Shown: positions 1 to 10,685, counted from the stretch's first letter. The stretch: DNA of 64,000 bases from Ovis canadensis (GCF_042477335.2 NC_091727.1:128495501-128559500); one strand, 5' to 3'. A program made the numbers and translations. Notes: generated from the sequence alone by a model not told the origin.

Positions 1-1033
1 TTGTTATTAAACATAAAGTTCTTTCCAAATGTTGTCTTTTCCGCAAACTCCAGTGTTAAATTATGAGTGTTCACCAGGTGTCCTTTCTCCTTGAATACCT
101 ACTGAAGTCAGATAACATATGTGCTTATTTGGCCTTAGTCTCCTCAGCATCAACCCCCACTGTTTCACTCTTTATTAAATTTCCTGTGATTCAGTCGTCC
201 TTGAGCTTTACCAAGAGTTCTTCTCATCCAAAATTTTGTTCCAGGTGTGTAAGAGCATCCTGAGGTACTACAAAGAGGTAAATACCTCTTTGCAGGTCCT
301 CTGGTGATAGCTTTTCCTGGTCTCCTTGGAAGTCAATGTTTTGGAAGTATTTTCATAAGATTCTTATGATATTCAAGCATATGTTACATTCCCATTCCAG
401 TGGCTTACCTGTTATAATCCTTAGTATAATGTCCCCAAGACACTTTTCAGAAGTAATGGCAGAACAGAGTTCTACTGTGGACCAAAAAAAAAAAAAAAAA
501 AAAAGGGGGGGGGGCCTTTAGAGTCCTCCTTGATCAGGAAATGGTCCTCTTCGCCAGCACACACTCAAAGTGGTTAAGCTCTCTAGTATCCTGCTTTGCC
601 CATTTCTTTCTCCTGAGTTTGTGGGTTTCTGAAATGTTAAAAAGTTGCTGTTTTGTCCCTTCAGGACAGGGATGTCCCTTTTCTCAAGGCCTCAAAAATA
701 GTTTTGATTTCTGTAGGTTATCCATCATTTGTCTCACTGTCTGACTGAGTGTCATCCTTTTGAGGTTTAAAAATCCTAATCAATAGAGATATTTAAAACT
801 TATTTTACAAGCAAATAACAGATACTAAATATAACAGAATATAATCAATGTTTAATGCAAATGATAATTAATATTTTAAAGCATTTGTAAGGACTGACTT
901 GAAAGTGTATGTTCCGTCACTTCTGAGATGGACAGTGAGAAACGTTTTTAAAGTAAATACAACTATTCAGTCTTCAAATAGTTGAGGAAAATTACATGAG
1001 TGCAGTCACCTTATTTTCCCATAAGTTAGTGCT
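1..1033. other. No recognised gene; left flank, partly inside duplicated unit A
   Basis: I see no coding gene here. Short ORFs (for example 63-263 and 541-744) lack recognisable domains and have AT-rich, noncoding-like composition. From about 640 the sequence aligns with 5607-5715 (see duplicated unit A). Positions 1-539 show no family I recognise apart from one homopolymer tract. Confidence 0.5.
484..514. repeat. A21-G10 homopolymer junction
   Basis: An uninterrupted run of 21 A (484-504) passes directly into 10 G (505-514). It is not the tail of a recognisable retroelement, because nothing upstream matches a SINE or LINE 3' end. A similar A9-G10 junction occurs at 33772-33790. Confidence 0.9.
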
Positions 1034-1165
1034 AGAGAAGGAAATGACAACCCACTCCAGTATTCTTGCCTGGAAAATTCAATGGACAGAGGAGCCTGGC
1101 AGGCTACATGTAGTCCATAGGGTTGCCAAGAGTTGGACACGACTGAGCTACTGAGCTCAGCAGCA
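1034..1165 (+). mobile_element. Bov-tA SINE, 3' part only
   Basis: The sequence matches the second half of the ruminant Bov-tA consensus, from the 'gagaagg(a)aatggcaaccc' segment through the 'gagttggacacgactgag' end. The tRNA-derived promoter half is missing, so this is a 5'-truncated copy. Confidence 0.85.
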
Positions 1166-1737
1166 GTCACTACTGTTCTCTTTTTTATTATTGTTATAGG
1201 AGAATCTAGAAAACATTGCTTATAACCAAACAGCAATTTTACCAAACAGAGAAAAGTCCTACACGTACACTATTAATTTTGAAGCAATGTGATATAAAGT
1301 GTACAAGGAACCATGAAAAAAAGAGGGAGCTACAAATAGAATACTGATTACAGTATTCTGATACAAAATGAATACTGATTCATACCAGACAGATCAACAG
1401 AAGCATTCAGCCAGCCCACCGATACATGAGAAGTGATAAATAATTGCTGCTTTAATTCACTGAATTCTGAAATAATTTACAATGGAACAGCCACTAAAGG
1501 ATACATATTATGAAAATTCAAGTTTATCACAGACTGCTGACTTATTTGAAAACTTTGATTTATCAAAATTAAAAAGTTTAATAAGACTTTCCATCAATAT
1601 TTCATGCTTACATGGCTTAGAAAAATGAAACTGTAACTACACCACCTGGTAAGCATCAAACCACAGTTTATGTGTGAAAAACACCAATGTGCTCTTAATA
1701 TAATGGAAGTGGGAGGAGATATGCCCGCCTATAACTC
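1166..1737. other. Unassigned AT-rich sequence
   Basis: No ORF of note and no repeat family I can name. The last 50 bases belong to the block shared with unit B. Confidence 0.4.
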
Positions 1738-2160
1738 AAAATTCATGTCTTATGTGAGTTGAATTCATTCTCCCTAAAATTCCTATGCTTTTGTCCTAAA
1801 CCCTAGTACCTGACATGTGATTGTTTATGAGATACAATCTAACCTGGAGGAATGAAGTTCAACTATATTCATTAGGATGCCCCCCAATCCAAAATGACCT
1901 ATAGCCATATAAAAAGAGGAAATATGGACACAGAGACTCTCCCATAGGGAGGAAACTGAACAAATGTAAGGGTCTCTTTGCAATTTTGACAAGCCAAGAT
2001 GAGAAGACTGGAACAGATGCTTTCTTCATACCACTCTGAAGGACCCAAATTAGCTGTCATCTTGATTTGAACTTTCACCTCCAGATATGTGAGACCCTAA
2101 GTATCTCAAGTAAACCAATCTCAGGTATTTTGTACATCATCCCAGGTAACTAATATGATA
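1738..2160 (+). mobile_element. MLT1-like (MaLR) LTR remnant in unit A
   Basis: The order of motifs fits an old mammalian MaLR LTR: a 'ctaaaattcctatg' segment, a 'gtgattgtttatgagata' segment, 'ttcattaggatgcccc', 'catataaaaagaggaaatatggacacagag', then 'cttgatttgaactttcacctccag' and a terminal region ending near 'taactaatatga'. It is a solo LTR remnant without internal coding sequence. The subfamily is uncertain. Confidence 0.6.
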
Positions 2161-2334
2161 TTATTAAATGACCACAATTAGAATCATTCAAGCAATTCAG
2201 CAAAGACAGTGCAGGCAACGAATGGCACCTGACACCGTCCCTGTTACCAAAGGTGAACATCCAGGAAGGGATGTACTGCTTGGGCGCGAGAAAAGTGGCT
2301 TGAATTTCAGACCAATGGCTGTGGCTCACTCAGG

Positions 2335-2389
2335 CCAATCTCTGATTGGCTGACTCATAGAAGAGTTGCCCTTGCACTTCTCTGATTGG
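2335..2389. promoter_or_regulatory. Cluster of three CCAAT motifs plus an AP-1-type site
   Basis: CCAATC (2335-2340) and GATTGG (2344-2349) form an inverted pair with a 3-base spacer. A second GATTGG lies at 2384-2389, and TGACTCA lies at 2351-2357. Closely spaced CCAAT motifs are typical NF-Y targets in promoters. No adjacent ORF is intact, so this may be a relic promoter. The aligned segment of unit B has lost the motifs. Confidence 0.3.
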
Positions 2390-2652
2390 ACGTCCCATCA
2401 TCTGAGGGAAATATCACTAAGGCTGTCATTTTCAAAATTAGAAGAGTAAAGCCTGGACAAGAGAAGAAACAGTTCACCAGAACAAGTTAGAATAGACCAT
2501 TCAGTTAGAAGATTTAAGATTTTTCCAGTTAGATTAGAATCTGTAATAATTTTTTTCCTTAAAATGATTTAGTAATTCATTCACTGTCTTTGAATCCACA
2601 CTCCAAATGAATTGCATAACACAGGTAATGGAGAAAAGAATTTCAATGGGGG

Positions 2653-2748
2653 TACATTTGACCTATCAATACTATTTTACATGCATTAATGATTATAATT
2701 TACATTTGACCTATCAATACTATTTTACATGCATTAATGATTATAATT
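2653..2748 (+). repeat. Perfect 48-bp tandem duplication
   Basis: Two identical 48-base units lie end to end at 2653-2700 and 2701-2748. Perfect identity in otherwise diverged surroundings implies a recent slippage or template-switch event, and the locus is probably polymorphic. Confidence 0.97.
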
Positions 2749-3158
2749 TGTTGATCAAGCAGTGAAGGACTTCCCTCATTTCCTCTTCACAGTAAACCAC
2801 ACTGTTAGATCGCGATTGGGTACTAGCTGCCCTTCTCTCCAAAAGGGCCCACTAAAGTGTATAATCAGAATCACTACTCCCCCTTCCATCTTCAACAACA
2901 ATTGACAAAATTCCAGTTTTCTTCTTTTCTTTCTAGATTTCTTAGGTGTTGTCCTCCCTTACGCTCCCAGTCTTCACTCTCTAGACCAATCATGCTGCAT
3001 CTGTAACATCTTTCAACAATTATCCTGTTTCATTTCTGTGTCTACAAATGCAAAACACCCAAATCACCTAAAAACAGAACTGTCTTAGTGTATTAGATAT
3101 CTTGAAATTACTTTTTGCAGTGACCATCGCTCTGGGACCAGTGTGCAAAAATAACCAT

Positions 3159-4340
3159 CAGTTCAGCCACTCAGTCGTGTCCAACTCTTTGCAACCCCAT
3201 GGACTGCACCATGCCAGGCCTTCCTGTCCATCACCAACTCATGGAGCTTACTCAAACTTATGTCCATTGAGTCAGTGATACCATCCAACCATCTCATCCT
3301 CTGTCGTCCCCTTCTGCTCCCACCTTCAATCTTCCCCAGCGTCAGTCTTTTAAAACGAGTCCATTCTTCCCATCAGGTGGCCAAAGTATTGGAGTTTCAG
3401 CTTCAGCATCTGTCCTTCCAATCAATGTTCAGGACTGATTTCCATTAGAATGGACTGGTTGGATCTCCTTGCAGTCCAAGGGACTCTCAAGAGTCTTCTC
3501 CAACACCACAGTTCAAAACCATCAATTCTTTGGCCCTCAGCTTTCTTTACAGTCCAACTCTCACATCCATACATGACTACTGGAAAAACCATAGCCTTGA
3601 CTAGATGGACATTTGTTTGACAACGTAATGTCTCTGCTTTTGAATATGCTATCTAGATTGGTCATAACTTTCCTTCCAAGGAGTAAGCGTCTTTTAATTT
3701 CATGGCTGCAATCACCATCTGCAGTGATTTTGGAGCCCCCCAAAATAAAGTCTGCCACTGTTTCCACTGTTTACCCATCTATTTGCCATGAAGTGATGGG
3801 ACCAGATGCCATGATCTTCACTTTCTGAATGTTGAGTTTCAAGCCAACCTTTTCAGTCTCCTCTTTCACTTTCATCAAGAGGCTCTTACTTCCTCTTCGT
3901 TTTCTGCCATAAGGATGGTGTCATCTGCATATCTGAGTTCACTGATATTTCTCCCGGCAGTCTTGATTCCAGCTTGTGCTTCATCTAGTCCAGCATTTTG
4001 CATGATGTACTCTACATATAAGTTAAATAAGCAGGGTGACAATACACAGCCTTGATATACTCCTTTCCCGATTTGGAATCTGTCTGTTGTTCCATTTACA
4101 TTTTTATCTGTTGCTTCTTCACCTGCATACAGATTTCTCTGGAGGCAGACAAGGGGGTCTGGTATTTCCATCTCTTGAAGAATTCTCCACAGTCTGCTGT
4201 GGTCCACACAGTGAAAGGCTTTGGCATACGCAATAAAGCAAAAGTAGATATTTTTCTGGACCTTTCTTTCTTTTTCGATGATCCAACAGATGTTGGCAAT
4301 TTGATCTCTGGTTCCTCTGCCTTTTCTAAATCCAGCTTGG
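3159..4340 (-). mobile_element. BovB LINE, 5'-truncated, RT to 3' end
   Basis: On the minus strand the sequence runs from the RT palm region to the BovB 3' end, whose characteristic 'ctgaactgaactg'-type tail reads 'cagttcagccactcag' here. An ORF of 171 codons (3875-4390) keeps the RT signature YADDTILMAENEEE, but later frames are broken. It stops at about 4340 inside the RT region. It lies between the two duplicated units. Confidence 0.93.
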
Positions 4341-4700
4341 TAATGCATTTCTGATTCATAGGAAAAAAAACTGATGTTTTGAAGCAGCAACTATTAGCAA
4401 CATAGACATTAAGGCATTTTCTGAAGTCACTCTTTTCAAAGTGTGACTTGAAAAGTTCACATTTTTGAACTTGAAAATTTCACACGTTTCTCCTAGAAGT
4501 CACCTGCACAATTCTGAATTTTTTTCCCAGCGGATACTCCAATTTCTAATTGCTGCAACAATAAGGTATGCACTGGATTTCATAGTTGATTTTAATTTAG
4601 GTTGCAGAGTAAGATTTTTTCCCTTCATATTCCTTCATTTTAATTTTCAACATTACAGAGTAATAATAAGAAATGAACTTCTTGAGGGGGCTTATTGCCA
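4341..4700. other. Unassigned sequence
   Basis: This AT-rich stretch between a BovB and an L1 insertion has no ORF or repeat family I recognise. Confidence 0.4.
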
Positions 4701-4710
4701 AATTCTTTTT

Positions 4711-5540
4711 TTTTAATTTATTTATTTTAATTGGAGGCTAATTACAATATTGTAGAGTGTTTTGCCATACATTGACATGAATCAGCCATGGCTGTACATG
4801 TGTTCCCCATCCTGAACCCCCCTCCCACCTCCCTCCCCATCCCATCCCTCTGGGTCATCCCAGTGCACCAGCCCTGAGCACCCTGTCTCATGCATCGAAC
4901 CTGGACTGGCGATCTGTTTCACATATGATAATATACATGTTTCAATGCTAGTCTCTCAGATCATCCCACCCTCGCCTTCTCCCACAGAGTCCAAAAGACT
5001 GTTCTATACATCTGTGTCTCTTTTGCTGTCTCACATATAAGGTAATTGTTACCATCTTTCTAAATTCCATATATATGCATTAGTATACTGTATTGGTGTT
5101 TTTCGTTCTGACTTACTTCACTCTGTATAATAGGCTCCAGTTTCATCCACCTCATTAGAACTGACTCAAATGCATTCTTTTCAATGGCTGAGTAATTGTG
5201 TATATGCACCACAGCTTTCTTATCCATTCATCTGCCAATGGACATCTAGGTTGTTTCCATGTCCTGGCTATTGTAAACAGTGCCGTGATGAACATTGGGG
5301 TACACGTGTCTCTTTCAATTCTGGCTTCCTTGGTGTGTATGCCCAGCAGTGGGATTGCTGGGTCATATGGCAGTTCTATTTCCAGATTTTGAAGGAACCT
5401 CCACACTGTTCTCCACAGTGGCTGTACTCATTTGCATTCCCACCAACAGTGTAAGAGGGTGCCCTTTTCTCCACACCCTCTCCAGCATTTATTGCTTGTA
5501 GACTTTTGGATAGCAGCCATTCTGACTGGCGTGAAATGAG
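4711..5540 (-). mobile_element. Bovine-type L1, 5'-truncated 3' end
   Basis: The minus strand carries the ORF2 C-terminus (ORF 5155-5406, with [15 protein letters not shown] and [13 protein letters not shown] text) and the 3' UTR to a poly(A), seen here as poly(T) at 4706-4714. The candidate target-site duplication is AATTCTTTTT at 4701-4710 and 5547-5556. It interrupts the start of duplicated unit B. Confidence 0.93.
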
Positions 5541-5974
5541 GACCTCAATTCTTTTTCTTTATCTCATGAAGTTCTGCCAGTTTAAGGAAAATCTTCTGTT
5601 TTTTCTGTCCCTGTAGAGCCCTGTCCCTTTCCTGAAGGGCTCAATAAATTTTGATTTCGTGGATTATCAGGATTTTATCTCAATGTTTGGCTGAGAGTGG
5701 TGTACTTTAAAGGCTCTTATATCCTACACAATAGGAAATAGTTACAAATGTAGGTGTAAAGAATAGTTTGTAACAATTGAGAATGACAGATTATCTCCTC
5801 CCTCACAGAGGGAAGAAGAAATAAAATACTAAAATGAAATTACTAAACATTCACAGAATTGTGAAAATGACTGTGGTGGGGCCACCTTGTTTCTCCTAAG
5901 TGGTCACCACTGTTCTCTTAATAAGATGGAAGAGGCAGGAGATATGCCCACAATTAGTTGAAAATGCATATCTT

Positions 5975-7085
5975 ATGGGCTGATTTTGTGCCTCTAAAAT
6001 TAATGTATCTGTGCCATAAACACTCATACTCATATGTGATCATATTTGGAGATAGAGTATTTACCAAGTAACCAAGTTAAAATATGTTCATTAGAATAGG
6101 TCTTAATCCTAATGAGCTATATCCAAATAAATAGGGAAAGAGTCTCTTGATGAAAGTGAAAGAGGCTTAAAGCTCAACATTCAGAAAACTAAGATCATGG
6201 CATCCGGTCCCATCACTTCATGCCAAAAAGATGGGGAAACAGTGGAAACAGTGGCTGACTTTACTTTTCTGGGCTCCAAAATCACTGCAGATGGTGACTG
6301 AAGCAATGAAATTGAAAGACGCTTGCTCCTTGGAAGGAAAGTTATGACCAACCTAGATAGCATATTCAAAAGCAGAGACATTACTTTGCCAACAAAGGTC
6401 CGTCTAGTCAAGATATGGTTTTTCCAGTAGTCATGTATGGATGTGAGAGTTGGACTAAAAGAAAGCTGAGCACCGAAGAATTGATGCTTTTGAACTGTGG
6501 TGTTGGAGAAGACTCTTGAGAGTCCCTTGGACTGCAAGGAGATCCAACCAGTCTATCCTAAAGGAGATCAGTCCTGGGTGTTCATTGGAGGGACTGATGT
6601 TGAAGCTGAAACTCCAATACTTTGGCCACCTGATGTGGAGAGCTGACTCATTGGAAAAGACCCTGATGTTGGGAAAGATTAAGGGTGGGAGGAGAAGAGG
6701 ACGACAGAGGATGAGATGGTTGGATGCCATAACCGACACAATGGACATGTGTTTGGATGGACTCCGGGAGTTGGTGATGGACAGGGAGGCCTGGCATGCT
6801 GCATTTCATGGGGTCACAAAGAGTCAGACACAATTAAGCAACTGAAATGAACTGGAAAAGGGAAAATCAGACATAGATACATACATATAGGGAAGAAAAT
6901 GTGGGGAGGTATAGGGAGATTTCGGCTATTTACAAGCCAAGGAAAGTGGCCGGGAATGGAGGGCCCTTATGCATTCACACCTTGCATAAGATCCAACTCG
7001 GATGAAACTTTGATTTGGACTTGGAGCCTCCACAAGTATGAGACAATAAATGAATGTGTTTAATTGACCTAATCACCAGCATTTT
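5975..7085 (+). mobile_element. MLT1-like LTR remnant in unit B, interrupted by BovB
   Basis: The two halves, 5975-6143 and 6856-7085, read through as one old LTR. The motif order matches the copy at 1738-2160: 'tttggagatagagtattta', 'ttcattagaataggtcttaatcc', then 'ctttgatttggacttggagcctcc'. A BovB copy splits it. The subfamily is uncertain. Confidence 0.55.
6144..6855 (+). mobile_element. BovB LINE 3' fragment
   Basis: The fragment begins at the 'cctcttgatgaaagtgaaag' region after the RT domain and runs to the 3' end. The longest remaining frame (6516-6845, 109 codons) encodes the conserved C-terminal segment with [20 protein letters not shown]. Frameshifts and in-frame stops show that it is inactive. 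Confidence 0.95.
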
Positions 7086-7103
7086 GTACAGGAGCTCTAG
7101 AAT

Positions 7104-7310
7104 ACTTGAAAGTGTTGAAAGCATTAGTCGCTCAGTCGTGTCTGACTCTCTGTGACTCCATGGACTGTAGCCTGCCTCGCTCTTCTGTCCATGGAATTTT
7201 CCAGGCAAGAACACTGGAGTGGGATTCCATTGCCTACTTCAGGGGATCTTCTGGACCCAGGGATTAAACCTGAGTCTCCTGCATTGCAAGCGGATTCTTT
7301 ACTATTTGAC
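7104..7310 (-). mobile_element. Bov-tA SINE
   Basis: This is a near full-length minus-strand copy. It begins with 'gtcgctcagtcgtgtctgac' and ends in the tRNA-like half, where the B-box reads 'gggattaaacctg' on the plus strand. It was inserted into duplicated unit B. Confidence 0.92.
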
Positions 7311-8194
7311 CATTTTCTAAGACTTGTATACTATTTAAATGATCTTAATTAGTTTTATAAAATGAACAATAAAGTAGATAAATAATCATACTTCTTACAC
7401 TACTGTCACCAGACCTGAACACCCCAGGAAGACCATCATCGGTTTAGTCAGGATAACCTCGCTGTAGTGTGGCTCAGTGACTGCGGCTACCAGTTTGAGT
7501 CCCTCTTTGGCTGACATGGAGTCAACGTGAACTTTTTAGCTTCTCTGACTGAATGCCCTCACCATCCCTATGATGTTGAGCTGAAAATCATGAAGGTTTT
7601 CCACTTCAAAAACAAGAGAATAAGGGCTGGAAAAGAATGACATTAGAGCATCTGAATGAGTTAGGGTAGAAACTTCTGATTCTAGGCAGTGTGAAATGAG
7701 TTTTTTTTCATGAATTTTTTGTTGCACTTAACTTCTATGCTGTGTTGGGGTCCTCTTTATAAGTGAATCCATAAACAATGGTAATGTTGAAAAGGTTTCT
7801 GAATGAGGTATGCCTATCCTATCAACACCATCATCCGTGAGTTGAGACTTGCAGTTGTTAACTCAGCCGTGAAGCCATTTCCCTTATGTTGCTTTTACGG
7901 TGAACCACAACATTGCACAGTGATTGCTCACTAGGCTCTCTTATTTCCTCAATCATCAACTGAAGTGAATAAGTACTAGTGTTACTCCCCCTTCCAGTCT
8001 TCAACATCAGACTGCTTTTCCCTTCTCCATCCTAGAGTTCCTCTGTATCAGAGACCTTTGTGGTCCCAATTATCTCTTTAAAACCCAATTGTTTTTTATT
8101 TTTAATGTTTTTTTTATAACTGATATGTTCATTGAATTTCTGAATTTACAAATGTGAAAGAAACACAGCTCATTAAAATATCTAATGGATTTTG

Positions 8195-8787
8195 TTTCTT
8201 AAAATGACTTCCTACATAATATATGTATTATATTTAGATCTTTAGTTCATTTTGAGTTTGTTTTTGTATATCCTGTTAGAGAATGTTCCCATTTTACTTT
8301 GCTATCCAAAATGTAGCTATCCAATTATCCCAGCACCACTTATTGAAGAGATTGTCTTTTCTCCACTGTATATTCTTGTCTTTTTTATTATAGATTAATT
8401 GACCATAAGCACACAGGTTTATTTCTGGGCTCTCTCTTCTGTTCCACATGTCTGTTTTTGTGCCAGTGCTATACTGATTGGATTAATGTAGTTTTCTGAT
8501 ATAGTTCAAAGTCAGGGAACCTGATTCCTCCAGTTCTGATCTTCTTCCTTAAGATGGTTTTGGCGATTCAGGGTCTTTCATCTTTCCATACAAAATTTAA
8601 AATTGTCTGTTCTAGTTTTGTAGAAAATGCCCTGGTATTTTCATAGCAATTGTATTGAGTATGTGAATTGCCTTGGATAGCATGTTTATTTTAACAATAT
8701 GAATTCTTCCAATTCCTCTGTTTGTATTATCTTCACTTTCTTTGATCAGGGTCTTATTTTTTCTAAGTACAGGTCTTTCACTACCTT
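8195..8787 (-). mobile_element. Old L1 ORF2 fragment
   Basis: On the minus strand this matches the RT/ORF2 interior of an older L1; the plus strand reads 'ttatcccagcaccacttattgaagaga' and 'gtgccagtgctatactg'. It has no open frame. It is interrupted by BovB (8788-9541) and continues briefly at 9542-9560 and after 9875. Confidence 0.85.
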
Positions 8788-9541
8788 CAGTTCAGTTCAG
8801 TTCAGTCGCTCAGTCATGTCCGACTTTTTGTGACCCCATGAATCGCAGCACACCAGGCCTCCCTGTCCATCACCAACTCCCAGAGTTTACTCAGACTCAC
8901 GGCCATTGAGTCGGTGATGCCATCCAGCCATCTCATCCTCTGTCGTCCCCTTCTCCTCCTGCCCCCAATCCCTCCCAGCATCAGAGTCTTTTCCCATGAG
9001 TCAACTCTTCCCATGAGGTGGCCAAAGTACTGGAGCTTCAGCTTTAGCATCATTCCTTCCAAAGAAATCCCAGGGCTGATCTCCTTCAGAATGGACTGGT
9101 TGGATCTCCTTGCAGTCCAAGGGACTCTCAAGAGTCTTCTCCAACACCACAGTTCAAAAGCATCAATTCTTCGGCACTCAGCCTTCTTCACAGTCCAACT
9201 CTCACATCCATACATGACCACTGGAAAAACCATAGCCTTGACTAGATGGAACTTAGTCGGCAAAGTAATATCTCTGCTTTTGAATATGCTATCTAAGTTG
9301 GTCATAACTTTTCTTCCAAGGAGTAAGCGTCTTTTAATTTCATGGCTGCAGTCACCATCTGCAGTGATTTTGGAGCACAAAAAAAGAAAGTCTGACACTG
9401 TTTCCACTGTTTCCCCATCTATTTGCCATGAAGTGATGGGACCAGATGCCATGATCTTAGTTTTCTGAATGTTGAGCTTTAAGCCAACTTTTTCACTCTC
9501 CTCTTTCACTTTCATTAAGAGGCTTTTTAGTTCCTCTTCAT
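8788..9541 (-). mobile_element. BovB LINE 3' fragment with 233-codon ORF
   Basis: The minus-strand frame 8814-9515 is open for 233 codons. It covers the post-RT region of BovB, from [18 protein letters not shown] to the C-terminus, including the CESWTVKK and [13 protein letters not shown] segments. The RT catalytic blocks are absent, so it cannot encode an active enzyme. The start of the element is marked by repeated 'cagtt' units at 8788-8805. It lies within an old L1. Confidence 0.95.
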
Positions 9542-9575
9542 CTTCTTTTTAGGTACTTTTATTTCTAGGTGTTTT

Positions 9576-9859
9576 TTTTTTTTTTTTAGATTTTTTAATT
9601 TTTTTTATTTTTATTTTTATTTTATTTTTTTTTAATTTTAGTTTTTTATTTTTTAAATTTTAAAATCTTTAATTCTTACATGCATTCCCAAACATGAACC
9701 CCCCTCCCACCTCCCTCCCCATAACAACTTTCTGGGTCATCCCCATGCACCAGCCCCAAGCATGCTGCATCCTGCGTCAGACATAGACTGGCGATTCAAT
9801 TCACATGATAGTATACATGTTAGAATGTCATTCTCCCAAATCATCCCACCCTCTCCCTC
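9576..9859 (-). mobile_element. Short L1 3' end with clean target-site duplication
   Basis: This is a 5'-truncated bovine-type L1 3' UTR with a long degenerate T-rich tract (poly(A) on the element strand). It is bounded by a perfect 16-base target-site duplication, TATTTCTAGGTGTTTT, at 9560-9575 and 9860-9875. It is nested in the same old L1 that also hosts the BovB at 8788-9541. Confidence 0.93.
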
Positions 9860-9890
9860 TATTTCTAGGTGTTTTATTTCTCTCATTTTT

Positions 9891-10396
9891 TATTCATTTT
9901 CTCTCACCCTAGTGGCCTTTCAGCAATAAGATTGATCATTTTTTGAGAAATAACCACTATAAATCATTAATCAATTCCAGTATGTGTGGTATTTGGGGGA
10001 CCTAAATAAGGTTTAAGAGAACAATTTATAATTTGCAAAATGTTACATATTTTTAGTGTGTATGTGTAAGGATTCCTATTTCTGTTTGTGCTCTGTATTT
10101 GGAGAATGGGATTTTGTCGTTCTCCTCATACTGATCACTGGTTTTGATAAATCCTGGAGATAATAGCTGTTCATTTCATTCCTATGATTTTCAGGAGCAC
10201 TCTGCCGAGGAAGCCAGAACATTCTGCTCATGCCACTGTAGGTCAACCAGGAGAAGATTCTGTGTTGGAGTAAAATGTCCACCAAGTGTCCCGAGTCACT
10301 CTGATGCCTGAAAGAACTGGAACTATGGAGGTCTGTCATACTCTCTCAGGAAGCTTTAACTGATTATTTCATTTTTCAATTTAGGTGACTTTCACT
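9891..10396. other. Distal 5' flank of the histone gene, unassigned
   Basis: No repeat family or convincing ORF is seen. The ORF on the minus strand at 10076-10339 has no recognisable domain. This is the nearest apparently non-repetitive sequence upstream of the H2B variant. Confidence 0.4.
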
Positions 10397-10408
10397 GAGT
10401 TTGGCTGA

Positions 10409-10606
10409 AAGTGAAAGTGAAGTCGCTTGGTCGTGTCCGACTCTTTGCGACCCAATGGAGACCGGGCTCCTCCGCCCATGGGCTTTTCTAGGCAAGAGTA
10501 CTGGAGTGGGTTGCCATTTCCTTCTCCATGGAATCTTCCCGACCCAGGGATTGAACCCAGGTATCCCACATTGTAGACAGACACTTTACCGTCAGAGCCA
10601 CGAGGG
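10409..10606 (-). mobile_element. Bov-tA SINE just upstream of the histone promoter
   Basis: This is a full-length minus-strand Bov-tA with target-site duplication GAGTTTGGCTGA (10397-10408) and GAGTTTGACTGA (10607-10618), which differ by one base. It ends about 70 bases upstream of the E-box and about 190 bases upstream of the predicted transcription start. It could therefore have added or displaced distal regulatory sequence, but nothing shows that it did. Confidence 0.93.
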
Positions 10607-10675
10607 GAGTTTGACTGACTGGGGGTTAAACATGGGGGAGGGGCATAGCAGGAGTAGGGAGGTGGGACGTCCGGT

Positions 10676-10685
10676 GTCACGTGAC
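10676..10685. promoter_or_regulatory. Palindromic E-box
   Basis: The 10-base perfect palindrome GTCACGTGAC contains the CACGTG core (10678-10683) bound by bHLH-ZIP factors such as USF and MITF/TFE. It lies about 90 bases upstream of the TATA box of the H2B variant. Confidence 0.6.

Larger units (their letters stand above)
640..2960 (+). repeat. Duplicated unit A (diverged tandem segmental duplication)
   Basis: Five blocks occur in the same order and orientation as in unit B: 640-745 with 5607-5715, 1685-1910 with 5905-6150, 2050-2150 with 6990-7080, 2235-2480 with 7400-7640, and 2755-2960 with 7860-8040. Two of the blocks fall within an MLT1-like LTR. The other three are outside it, so shared order in the flanks points to duplication of a whole segment rather than two independent LTR insertions. 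Divergence is high by eye. A Bov-tA fragment (1034-1165) and a 48-bp tandem repeat are specific to this copy. Confidence 0.65.
5600..8045 (+). repeat. Duplicated unit B (partner of unit A)
   Basis: This is the second copy of the segment described at 640-2960, in the same orientation and about 5 kb downstream. It is expanded by a BovB insertion (6144-6855) inside the shared LTR and a Bov-tA (7104-7310). The non-LTR block 7400-7640 aligns with 2235-2480, for example through shared GTGGCTCA, TTGGCTGAC and CTTCTCTGA segments in the same order. Confidence 0.65.

Noticed and set aside
1738..7085. Explaining the unit A and unit B similarity only by two independent LTR insertions
   Set aside because: Collinear blocks outside the LTR (640-745, 2235-2480, 2755-2960 and partners) need a larger duplication.
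8788..8805. The repeated 'cagtt' units as a microsatellite
   Set aside because: They are the standard 3' terminus of BovB and recur at each young BovB end.
8914..9468. Long plus-strand ORFs such as 184 codons here and 189 codons at 48005-48574 (minus)
   Set aside because: They are antisense shadows of BovB coding sequence, with no independent support.
8814..9515. 233-codon minus-strand ORF as a host gene
   Set aside because: It is the BovB post-RT region; near-identical text occurs in more than ten other places in the window.
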